A stretch of DNA of 64,000 nt from NCBI RefSeq assembly GCF_008831285.2, contig NC_045146.1:20887149-20951148 (forward strand), given 5' to 3'. The notes under the pieces are model-generated. The model searched no databases and was not told where the DNA came from. It worked only from the letters and a program-made list of their open reading frames with translations. Shown piece by piece: positions 53,503 to 63,576 of the stretch. Position 1 is the stretch's first letter, and the number at the start of each line of letters is the position of its first letter. A program made the position numbers and the translations under genes. The DNA comes from Nymphaea colorata. Lineage: Eukaryota; Streptophyta; Magnoliopsida; Nymphaeales; Nymphaeaceae.

Positions 53503-54400
53503 ATGGTTCCCATCCCACTTGAATGTATTTTACCGTTTTCTCTTTCCCTAAAGAACGAAAGGGGCTGGAGAGCCTTCAGTGAAGACAACCGGTTTCTGAG
53601 GGCCGAAGAACAAAAGATTGCCAACGTCATAAGCACAATGAAATATGTCCCATTGTATGCATGGAGTGGACCATTTGATCAAGCATTGGTTTTGTATAGG
53701 AGAATGATTTACAATGGAGTTAGTCTAAATAAATTCACGTTTCCTTTTGTTCTGAAGGCATATTCTGATTTATCGGCTTTAGAAGATGGGAGGAAGATTC
53801 ATGATGATGTTGTGAGAGTGGACTAGAGTCTGATGTATTTGTTGCAACTGGACTGATTGATATGTATAGCAAATGTGGTTGCTTGGACAGTGCATCCCAA
53901 GTGTTTGAGAAGATGTCGCAGAGGGATCTGGTTGCTTGGAACTCCATGGCTGCAGGTTGTGCTCTTCATGGGCTATATGATGATGTGATCTGTTTGGTTC
54001 TGGAAATGCAACAGGCAGGCCTTAAGCCAAACTCTTCAACTTTGGTTTCAGTTTTGCCTGTTTTGGGTGAAGCTTCAGCTCTTCGACAGGGCAAGAGCAT
54101 ACACTCTTAATGCGTAAGAAGGTGCTTTCATTTGGCAAATGTTCTGGTTAACACTGCTCTTCCATATGTATGCAAAGTGTGAGTGCTTGAATTATTCTTG
54201 GAAGGAAGCACTTAACTTTTTGATCAGATGGTCGTGGAAGTTAACAAGCCAACAGGTTCATGGTTACTCTGTCAAGGTGGGTTTTGAATCAGATATAACC
54301 ACAGCAAATTCAGTTCTATCAATGTACTCTAAGTGTGCAGTTATAGATGATGCCATAAAATTCTTCCACATAATGCCAAATAAAAATATAACCACTAGTG
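53503..54400 (+). pseudogene. Captured pentatricopeptide-repeat (PPR, PLS type) gene fragment
   Basis: Successive PPR motifs are readable: FDQALVLYRRMIYNGVSLNK with FTFPFVLKAYSDLSAL, then DVFVATGLIDMYSKCGCLDS, RDLVAWNSMAAGCALHGLYD with LKPNSSTLVSVLPVLGEASA, and VHGYSVKVGFESDITTANSV with LSMYSKC. The alternation of P, L and S motif types points to the PLS subfamily used in organellar RNA editing. A one-base loss near 53824 turns the expected Gly-Leu-Glu-Ser into a TAG stop. A TAA follows KSIHS at about 54110, and a further shift precedes the last block. It lies wholly inside the hAT-like element, so it was captured from a host gene. Confidence 0.9.
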
Positions 54401-54609
54401 ATTTTTTTTTTTTAAAGTACTGGTCTATCGTTGCCTTGGTTACTTCAGATTTAGCATATCTTTATATGCAGTAATTGCAACTCCTATGTGGCAAAATTGA
54501 CACCAGAAGATTGTGGATGTGAAAACCATATATACGTATTTGATCGTCATTTATCTTGTTTAAGATGACTGTCCTAATAATCTGCCTTATTTTCAGATGA
54601 TCGCATAGC

Positions 54610-55045
54610 TGATTCGGATCGGATTCGGATATTAAAATTCACATTCGGATATTAAAATTCGGATTCGGATCGGATTCAAGTATAACTAGAATTCGGATTC
54701 GGATCGGATTTGGATATAACTTAAAAATGATATTCGGATCGGATTCAAGTATAACTAGAATTCGGATTCGGATCGGATTTGGATATAACTTAAAAATGAT
54801 ATTCGGATCGGATTCAGGTATCACTTAAAAATCGGATTCGGATAGGATTCGGATATTAAAATTCGGATCGGATCGGATTCAAGTATAACAAAAATTCGGA
54901 TTCAGATCGGATTCGGATGTAGATTTTAAATTCGGATTCGGATATGGTATAAAAAAATTTTCATCCGAATTCGAATTCTAATCCGAATCCGAATTTATGA
55001 ATATCCAAAAAATCGGATATGGTTAAAAGTATATCCGATCCGTTG
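54610..55045. repeat. Right subterminal repeat array of the hAT-like element
   Basis: Dense ATTCGGATCGGATTC-type repeats are present, including a 69-bp unit repeated head to tail (about 54676-54813) that holds AAGTATAACTAGAATTCGGA. The arrangement mirrors the left array. Confidence 0.88.
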
Positions 55046-55062
55046 ACATCCCTAGACACAGA

Positions 55063-55714
55063 CGGATGACCCAATCTGAGATGCCACTGCAAAGGAGAAG
55101 GCTTTGACATGAAAGAGGATGCAGCAACATTTATAGGGACAGAGAGAAAATAGAGCCCCTCCCGTTCATGGTCGCCACCAATCATCTTCCCAGTTTGTAA
55201 GTCCTGAAAAGAACATGAACCAAGATAAAAAATGACTCTACATTGTAAATCTCTAACCAATCGCTTAACAGATAACAGGTTAACAGGAAATCGAGGAGCA
55301 TATAACACGTGTAATGGTCCCAAAAGTTGTGAGATAGATATTACCGCTGCCCAGAATAAGGGACAACTTGCCATCAACCAACTTGACGTGCTTTGGTGTA
55401 GTGAACCTGGTAAATGATAAAAACATCAGTGGCTGATTACAACAATGTCTGGATGCTCTCAAGTCAATCATCCATATCATACCTGAGTCACTGGTAGGGG
55501 CACCAACAGAGAGAACTGAGTCTATAGCAGCTGTGCTGGTTGAGGCAAGGGTAGACCTCTTAGCAAGAACCAGATCATATTCTTCCTTGCTTAAGTTGAG
55601 ACAATACCATGGAGGTATAGGAGAACAGGTAGGAGACTCATCCATAGCATCTGTAGATTGTGACGAAGTTGCAGTAGATGAAGAAGACCCTTCTGACCTA
55701 CTACCGTCAGCCAT
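55063..55714 (-). pseudogene. Copia Gag start, protease and pre-integrase remnant
   Basis: The frame opens MADGSRSEGSSSSTATS at 55714 after a long leader, but jumps almost at once to the Gag-protease junction (LSKEEYDLVLAKRS), so most of Gag is deleted. The protease segment reads DSGMIWMIDLRASRH where active copia proteases have a D-S/T-G-A motif, so the active site is lost. The downstream part contains NLLSVKRLVRD and LQWHLRLGHPSVS, the start of the pre-integrase domain, and it continues on the far side of the hAT-like insertion. Confidence 0.85.
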
Positions 55715-56713
55715 GAAAAAAATTGTACTCGAACACGCAGACCACAACCAAATGATGTGCAACAGGTTGAACACAAACAAAAAAATAGCAAACTATTTTC
55801 AGACGTGGATAGCAGGCAGCACACTTTTAGATGTCAATAATAGGCAGCAAACAAGCACAGGTTTGATAGCAGAGAGAAAAAATCGTCTCACTTCAACAAT
55901 GCAGAGAAAAGCTGAAACCTGCTACCACGACTTTGTCAGTGGGAATCCACCAAGCACCACACGACTAGACAAATCTGAACGTCCAAGAATTTCTTCCACG
56001 GCAACAAAGGTCAGATCTGATGGCTGAAACTTCTTCACCCACGACAAAAGACTGCTTCTACTCGATTAGCAGCAGTTAACACCTCACAAAGCCTCATCTT
56101 ACTGATTTCCACATTCACGATTTGCAGATATTTCTCCTCAAGTCAAACTGCATCTTCAACCAGCAACATGACTCCACACACAGCAACTTCTCACGTCACA
56201 CTGTACCCACAACCAACAGATTAACTCTACCCCACACGATTTTATGCATCGACAATAAAAGGGCAGATCTGATATATCACGTCATAGATCGTCTTTCATG
56301 GCAAGAAAAAAAAATCAGATCTCTTTAGGGCAGATCTGATACATAACGACATATGTTTTCTTCCACAGCAGCAGAAAATCAGATCTGATAAACAGATCTG
56401 AGCGGCATAGATATTCTTTCACGACAACAGAAACTCAGATCTGATGCATCCTGATCAGATCCACCATCTTCTTCCACGGCAGCAACTTCATTAGCGTTTC
56501 TCCATGTCTTCCATGGCAACAGCAACACAAGGGTGCTGATCACGTTTCTACATGTTAAACGTGATTAGCCCCTTTCCACCAAACAATCAATTTGCTTGTT
56601 TTGTAAATAGCAGGAACCCTAGGCGTGAAACCCTAGTTTGGAGGAAGAGAAGAGAAATGAGATAAAGGGAACCCTAGGCGTGAAACCCTAGATCGCACAA
56701 CCCTAGGTCCGTT
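55715..56713 (-). other. Copia 5' leader with CAGATCTGA-type repeats
   Basis: About 1 kb lies between the primer-binding site and the Gag start, and it has no coding content. Between about 56260 and 56470 the string CAGATCTGAT recurs with spacers that contain TTCTTCCACGGCAGCA-like sequence. These look like internal tandem duplications of the leader. Confidence 0.6.
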
Positions 56714-56725
56714 GCTCTGATACCA
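56714..56725 (-). other. Retrotransposon primer-binding site (initiator tRNA-Met)
   Basis: On the minus strand the sequence TGGTATCAGAGC directly follows the LTR end CAACA. It is the classic plant copia primer-binding site complementary to the 3' end of initiator methionine tRNA. It fixes the element's orientation and LTR boundary. Confidence 0.93.
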
Positions 56726-56965
56726 TGTTGAATATTGGAGGAAGAAAGGGACGTGAGAGAAAAAGAGAGAGTGAGAGAGGAAACTTTCTTACTCATTCAA
56801 GTAACCCTTAGGTTGTTGACTACATATTTACAATTTCAGTCCACTAAAATATAAGGAAACAATAAGTGGACCCTTGTCTACTTTTTAATATTTCAGAAAG
56901 TCTCAAATTGACTCTAGAAAACTTGAACAGATAATTACATCATAAGTTTGAGGGGGATATTAGAT
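56726..56965 (-). mobile_element. 5' LTR remnant of the copia element
   Basis: The inner edge is certain: the CA end of ATATTCAACA abuts the primer-binding site at 56726. The outer edge is uncertain because the expected TGTTG start is not seen; a truncated transposon begins at 56972. The segment holds a CT-rich stretch and a plausible TATA-like region. Confidence 0.7.
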
Positions 56966-56971
56966 TTTATG

Positions 56972-57221
56972 CTATGTCACACAGATACGGGTACGAGTAT
57001 TCTGTGGGTATGGGTACGAATACGCGGATACGACAAGTTTTAAAATTTTAGGATACATGGACACGGCAAATATTAAATTCAAAAAAATTAAAAATGATAA
57101 AAAAAACATGAAATTAATATGAACAATAGGGAAGGCTGAATAATAGTGAACATGAACATTTAAGAATGGTAAATTATATGTTAATGTCACCTAGATATCA
57201 CGTGTATACATCATTGTCTAC
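56972..57221 (+). mobile_element. Truncated copy of the 60.8-kb inverted-repeat transposon
   Basis: It starts CTATGTCACACAGATACGG and matches the first 250 bases of the element at 60813 closely, including GAAACATGAAATTAATATGA. The match stops at CATCATTGTCTA, 14 bases before the first ATG of the SUFD-like gene. The other end is missing, so the copy was cut by a rearrangement. Confidence 0.88.
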
Positions 57222-58132
57222 AACCTCATCCTCCATGACCCATCTTTCTGGACCCATCTTTCTGGGTACTGCCATCAGCATCACCCCCTCGTCTCCGCCG
57301 CCCATACCCATTCTTATCATCGTTGTCATCCTCCAGACGGAGATCGAGGACGTTTCGCTCCTCTCGCACCGCTGCAATTGTCTGTTTCTCCGACCCCTTC
57401 GTGCTAGAGCTGGCCGAGAAGATCGAGGACTCGGTTCCTCCTCTCCCCTCCTCACCACCGCTGCCCCTCCTCAGACTTCGGGAGTCCGCCTCCCGCTCCC
57501 TCCTCAGCCAGAGGTGGCACACCCAGAAGGATGAAGCCTTCCGCTTCACTGACACCAGATTCCTCAGGCACTCCCTTATCAACCCCGTACAGACCTCCTC
57601 CGTTCATCCTTCCACCGCTCTCGACTACAGCGACAACGACCACCAACACCACCGCATCTCCAGTGACCTCCCGGAATCCGTTTTCGTCGGACCCCTTTCT
57701 GCTATTCAAGACGAGGCTCTTCTGAACCAGGTCCTCAGCTCCTTCTCCTCCGACTTCCAGGAAGCAGATCTCTTCTGGTCCCTCAATGGCGTCGGCGTGC
57801 CAGACATCGTCGTCATCTTCATCCCGACTGGTTGCATTGTGGAGAAGCCTCTTCACTTCGTGCTCTATTCCAATCAAGGCGGCGGCATCGGAGGCAAGAA
57901 CGAAGGCGACCCATCATCGGTGGCGATATCGAATCCTCGAATGCTGGTTTTGGTAGAGGCTGGTAGCCAGGTTGGGATAGTTGAGGAGTTTGTGGGTAGC
58001 GGAGAATCAGGGGCTTACTGGACCAACTCGGTGATCGCGATGGTGATCGAGGAAGGAGGGAAGGTTTCTCATACTTATATCCAGAGACAAGCTGATAATT
58101 CCACGCACACAAAGTGGACTCGTGTTCATCAG

Positions 58133-60812
58133 GTATGCATCTGCCTTCATCATCAAACTACCGTTTTGTGCTTTCTTTAGCTTTTGTATCATCTTTCATG
58201 ATTTTGTCGATAAGGTTGTTACCTTTACAGTTCTGCTTCTGTTCTCAATTCTGTTTAACGTAGAATGCCTAAGGAGATCCGCGTAGAAGTTATGTTAGTT
58301 GCAGAGCGACTACTAAAATAGGAAACCTTCTACCACTTGTAAGATTTTTCTCCGCCTTGGAGGTGGGGAATTGCGTTTTGATTTTCTGAGAGTATTTGGG
58401 ATTACGTTTTCCGTCATTGTTCAACTCTACGAAAGAAATAAGTTGCCTTTTAGATTGGGAAATGTAGTTTTACATGATGTCCTGAAGGCCGAAACAGTGA
58501 TATGGCCTGACACAACGAATGTAAAGGTGGAAATTTGTAGTCGTGTTGCGGAACACTTATCCTGTTGTTCAAGGTTGAACAACAAAGTGGGCCTATGCAT
58601 AGTCTAAAGCTGCTACAAGTTATGCGCCCCAAAGCCCAAGCCTAGTGCATCAGTCACTTTAGTATTCTAGGCGAACGTTATTTTTCAGGGGCGTTTCTGC
58701 TTTTCTCTTCTTGGTCTTCAAAAGTTTTTGCGGACAAAATATATGTTATCTTTCAAACTGTTTCTTTATACAGTTTCTTTAAATTGCTTTTAATCCTTAT
58801 CTAATATTTCTGTTATTAGGTTCACATTATTTCAGGGTTTTGACGTATAGAAAGGGCTATATGTTGATTCACATATGCAGAAAATTTGATTCTTAAGTTC
58901 AGGCTTCCAGACTATAAGCACGTATATATATATATATATATATATATTCCTATGGAAGCCAACTGTATGTTAGACAACACACAAATTCTTGTTGATCCAA
59001 GTCCAACTATATAGACAGGCAGGTGGTAGTAAGCTTGATTTATAGGGCCATAGGTAGATGAGATATTGCTGCTTAGTGTGCATATTGACTAAGTCGTGAC
59101 CATTCCTAGCCTAGCTCTACCATTTGGCATTTGTCCTCAAGATTATCAAACATATTAAAATTTAAATGTGAGCATTAAGTGATGTTCCTTTTGACTGGAC
59201 AAAGAATTGAATTGAGCGTATGTGATGCAAATTTTGGAATAGCACAGGCTAGGCATTCTACCTGACGTTTCTATATATTCATGGGTCATGGACCCATGTA
59301 TTTATATGGAAGAGCAAGTGCAGCGAAGAGTTAACGTTTTCTCAGCATAGGCATTGGGATGAATATGAAGCTGTAGTTCAGATTTTTGCTCAGATTACAT
59401 GTTATGTTGGTTGTTAGAGGACAAGGGAATGAAGAATGATAGTGCTATGCTTTATGTTGCAGCTGTCAGAGCGCTACATCTGTAACTTGAAAATCCAGAA
59501 TTCTGTGAGAGGTTCGAGCATATTGACAATTTGTTTCATTTCATTCAAAATTTCAAAAGAGCATATTGGCACATTACATCATCTCTTCATCAATATTTTC
59601 GTAGGCATGCAAGTCAACTTGCATACTATGTGACCAAAAGTTTGAATACCATTCTGATGGTTCGTTTTCAAGAATGGTGATATTTTTATCAACTGACGAT
59701 TGAGGAGAGTGCTGAGAAGTGGAATACCTGAAAAGTAGGAAATGGAATTCTTCGTGTTTTTTAATATTGCTAGAGCAAAAATATCACAATACTTTTATTG
59801 AGTTAACATGTTTTAAATATACTTTTTTTTTGTTTATTTTAACATGTTAATAACATTTTTTTGAATTTTTGTCAATGTTTTGTAAATAAATTAATTATAT
59901 ATATATATATGTATATGTATGTAAATTTTTTAATAGTTTTATTTCTGAATTCTCGAGTTTGCCTAAGAAAAAAAAAGTTTTCTTTAAATACATTAAAAAA
60001 GACCGACCGGATGAAATCCCAAGCATGATATTTATCACTATGATATAAATATGAGGGATATGCCTGCAAAAGTCCCAAGCCTCTAGTTAATTACTTTTGT
60101 CTTCTATTCTATGAGAGGGCATTGTTTTACCCTAGTGTACAAAGCTAATGAACCTCCCATTTTTTCCACTTAGTGCTTCTGCTTGTATGCTTGAATTTTT
60201 ATTACTTTTGTTCTGCCATGGTTTCTTTCTAACAAATGATTCATCTTTTGCTTCCATATTGTCATTCCTATTGGTAATTGAGTTACTGCACGTGTTATCA
60301 GCACAAACTCTGTCTTCTATTGCCATGATGTGAAGACTAAATTCTAGACCATATTTGGTGTAGTCTAGGTGGACTTGGATTATTGCATTCAGGTAACATG
60401 CATAATAGTTCTTGGTCAGAAGATGTCCTACATTGTTCTTTTCAACTTTTTCTGGTAAAAGTTGGAACTTGGAAGTTTACCTGTTCTCAACAATCCGATT
60501 GCCTTTTCTTTCCCACCTTGTCTGAGAGCAACTTTCGTGTTGGTCCATTTCATGCTATGAGAGCTTCCTCTCATGGCTCGTGGTATTTGAAGTTTCTGAA
60601 ATGATCTTGAAGCATTTGTTTAAGTATTTGATGATGATGCTTCACTTGGTCTCCCCTGAGTTATCCTCTTTACACCATGGAGGGTGTTTCATTGTCATTC
60701 TGATGCAAATTTAAAACCAGATATGCAAGAACCAAAGAAATTTATTAGCTTACACTAGGAAATCTAGGATTACGCAAGAAAGCATGATCCTGAGAAAACT
60801 GAAGGAATACAA
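58133..60812 (+). other. Intron 1 of the SUFD-like gene, 5' part
   Basis: Intron 1 spans 58133-61785 (3.65 kb). This part is AT-rich with a TA run at about 58922-58948 and no recognisable coding sequence. Confidence 0.6.
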
Positions 60813-61548
60813 CTATGTCACACGGATACGGGTACGGGTATCTTGTGGGTACGGGTACGGGTACGCGGATACGACAAGTTTTAAAATTTTAGGATACGCG
60901 GACATGGCGAATATTAAATTCAAAAAAATAAAAATGATAAAAGAAACATGAAATTAATATGAACAACAGCGAAGGCTGAATAGTGAACAAGAACATTCAA
61001 GAATGGTAAATTATATGTTAATGTCATCTAGATATCACGTATTCATCATTGTCTAGCATCATGAACAACAGCGAAGGCAAAATCCCCAAATCCCAAAATC
61101 AAACAAAAAAAGAAAACATCGCACATAGCATCTAAACCATCCAATCTTCAAACCAAAACATCCCCAAATCGGCAAGAAATACCCAATCTAAAAAATCCCC
61201 AAATAAAAGTTGAAACCCTAACTTCTAATATCGAAAATAATAGACAAAACACTTACCTGTCTGTCGCCGGCTGCCGCCGGACGCCATTGGAAGTCGCCGG
61301 AGGTCGTCGCCGTAGCCCGCCATTGCCGAACTGTGCTGCCAGCCTGCCGCGGAAGCCGTCGAGGGTAAAGGAAGGTCGACCGTCGAGGGTAAATGTTAAT
61401 GCGTAAAACAAAACGAGGGTTAAAAAATCGGTTATAAAAGTGGTTTGGATCGGTTATAAACGTATCCAGCCATATCGCTGTGTCGGGATCCCCGTGTCGG
61501 CGTGTCGACGCCGGTACTCGACCCAATTTGCCGTATCCGTGTGACGTA
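60813..61548. mobile_element. 736-bp inverted-repeat transposon with 9-bp flanking duplication
   Basis: The ends are CTATGTCACACGGATACGG and, inverted, TACGTCACACGGATACGG. The 9-bp direct repeat GGAATACAA flanks it at 60804-60812 and 61549-61557. A 9-bp duplication suggests a Mutator-like non-autonomous element. GGATACGGGTACGGGTA-type subterminal repeats are present at the left end. The right third is GC-rich (about 61260-61400: CGCCGGCTGCCGCCGGACGCC) and may be captured host sequence. No transposase was recognised. It lies in intron 1 of the SUFD-like gene. Confidence 0.87.
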
Positions 61549-62993
61549 GGAATACAAATGAAATGACAACGAAATACTAAGTATGCTTTTCATAGAGTGG
61601 ACATAACTGTTATATTTAACGGCAAAAGCTGGTAGGCTTTTCAATTATAAGTTTTTCCTGATTAGTATATGTTATAAACATTTCTTTCATAATTGTTTTT
61701 TTTCTATCAGAGATTAGTGCTAGCATATTACTTTTTCCGGAGTGTTTGATAAGTCCACTGGCAATAATTTGCCCATCATTGACAGGCCGCAACTAGTAGC
61801 TATAATCTTATAGAGACAAGTACGGGTGGAAAGTTAAACAGACACAATCTTCACATTCAGCAGCATGGTTCTGACAGAGTCACAGAATTATCCACGTTTC
61901 ATTTGGCTGGAAGTAACCGAGCACAGGATTTGCACAGCAGACTGGTCTTGGATCATCCAAGAGGTTATGGTCGAACTTCACAAGTGCATAGTGCTGATTC
62001 ATCAGGCCAAGCTATCTTTGATGGCAATATCCAAGTCAACAAGTATGTTGCGTTGATTATTCCCTATAATTGAAAATTTTGAATTTCTGATGCACGACAT
62101 AATGTTGTCTGCTTATTCCACCAAGCTACTTCATGTGCTTCCTGGGATGGCTTGTTTAGTTGTTCTTAGTTCCTAGTACAGTTGCATCACTGAAATGACA
62201 TTATCTGCAAAAACATAATAAGCATGGTCGTTGCTAACCGATTTTTGTATTTGACGTATATGTGGTACTTGAGCATAGATAAGTTACTCCGTCTCCTTTT
62301 TCTGTGGATGGGAAAGGGAAATGTGTTTCAAATGACTGAACACTAGGAACTTTTGGGACATGTCATGGATCTGACTGGTGGCTGTCCAAATTTTATGTTT
62401 CTGAAGATTGCCTGACTTAACTGATGTTGTAAGAATACATTGTTGAGAACATGGAAGACCCTAGCTCATAGTTGGTGTATATTGAATCCCCTGGCATCTT
62501 ATCCATGTCTCTGGAACTTTCTTTCATTGTGCATCACCATGACCTTTTCATTGTTTCTTACATGCTTCACCTTCTGCTTTTGCATTTTAAATATGGATGC
62601 AGAAACCGGTTTTGTTTGAGAAAGTATCTGGTTATCAGTACTTCTGTAGAACCAGTTTGTCATGTTACTTTTTTCACAGTACACTCCGGTACATATTTTA
62701 ATTCAGCTACATCTTCGACATTTGAAGGTATGCACAGCAAACGGATGCAGGTCAACTAACAAGAAGCCTCCTTCTGGCTCCCCGTGCTACAGTCAATGTT
62801 AAGCCCAACCTGCAAATAGTTGCTTATGATGTGAAATGTTCCCATGGAGCTGCCATAAGTGATCTTGAAGATGACCAGCTTTTCTATTTTCAGGCACGTG
62901 GTGGTGATTGAACGACTACCTTCCTCCCTCCTTCGCAGGAAGGTGGAGGATAATGTCAAAAGTTTACTTGCAGCTAAAGGGGCCATCTTATAA

Positions 62994-63544
62994 AAGTTCA
63001 AGAAATAGCAGATCTCCCTAGTGTATACCTATTTTGTTGATGTTGAAAATGTTCGAAAAGAAAATTGTTGGATTTTCAAGCTTTCAAGTGTACATCTATT
63101 TTTTGGTTGAATAAGAGTATGTATTTCTGGAAGAATATTTAGCTTGAACAAATGAGGCTCCAGGTGCATTTAATTTCATACTGGAACAGAAAAAAGATGG
63201 TTGAGACTTTTTCACGATAGGAGAGCCTTATGCAGTTAAAACTTCGTTACGTGGAGACACAAATTCTTTTTTGGTTCCTTGTACATCAAAAATAATTCAA
63301 CAAACTGAATTGGGCTGTTTTACTCTCGTAGCAACTTGTGCTGTTGCTCAGAGGAAAAGTGAATATACAATTTCAGTTCAAAAGTTTCAACTGTTGGAAA
63401 TCCATGTATATATATATCAGTGTATATTTTATTATGTATGTGTCTATACAAAACTGTATAACGCATATGTATATGTATATATATATGTATGATAATGTGT
63501 GTGCGCACACATATAGATATAGGAATTTATTTATATATATAGGA

Positions 63545-63576
<32 letters not shown>

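Larger units (their letters stand above)
50569..55054. mobile_element. 4,486-bp non-autonomous hAT-like DNA transposon with captured gene fragment
   Basis: The element begins TAGGGATGTCAACGGATCGG at 50569 and ends with the exact reverse complement of that string at 55054; the inverted ends extend to 22 bases. Both sides are flanked by GACACAGA (50561-50568 and 55055-55062), an 8-bp target duplication. The 8-bp duplication with TAGGG ends is the hallmark of the hAT superfamily. Removing the element and one copy of the duplication restores the copia reading frame (LGHPSVSKLRRIF), proving the insertion. Subterminal arrays of CGGATCGGATTCGGATA-type repeats occupy both ends. No transposase was recognised. 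The interior is about 2 kb of AT-rich DNA plus a PPR gene fragment. Confidence 0.93.
49690..56965 (-). mobile_element. Truncated Ty1/copia retrotransposon, interrupted by a hAT-like insertion
   Basis: The element reads on the minus strand: LTR remnant (about 56965-56726), primer-binding site, long leader, Gag start (55714), protease region, GAG-pre-integrase, integrase, then truncation near 49690. The order protease then integrase is that of copia. Reverse transcriptase, RNase H and the 3' LTR are absent. Most of Gag, including any CCHC knuckle, is also missing. The body is split at 50569-55054 by a later insertion. It is non-autonomous and decayed. Confidence 0.92.
57235..62993 (+). pseudogene. 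SUFD: SUFD-like plastid Fe-S cluster assembly gene, probably disabled
   Basis: SufD is part of the plastid SufBCD scaffold that assembles Fe-S clusters. Exon 1 (frame from about 57290 to 58132) reads FSDPFVLELAEKIEDSVPP, KDEAFRFTDTRFLR, DLFWSLNGVGVPDIVVIFIP and VGIVEEFVGSGESGAYWTN. Exon 2 (61786-62042) holds STGGKLNRHNLHIQQ and LDHPRGYGRTSQ. Exon 3 (from 62728) holds AQQTDAGQLTRSLLL and KCSHGAAISDLEDDQLFYFQ. All junctions are GT-AG and in phase. Two defects are seen. First, the transit-peptide frame from the ATG at 57235 (MTHLSGPIFLG) is one base out of step with the mature frame, near 57313. Second, after FYFQARG about 17 residues of the family's C-terminal block are missing and the frame shifts, ending at TGA 62909-62911. 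The rest of the C-terminus (VIERLPSSLLRRKVEDNVKS) survives out of frame to 62993. Single-base errors in assembly could explain the first defect but not the second. Confidence 0.82.

Noticed and set aside
54639-54824. Repeat-protein-like minus-strand frame
   Set aside because: It translates the subterminal CGGATCGGATTC array of the hAT-like element and is not a gene.
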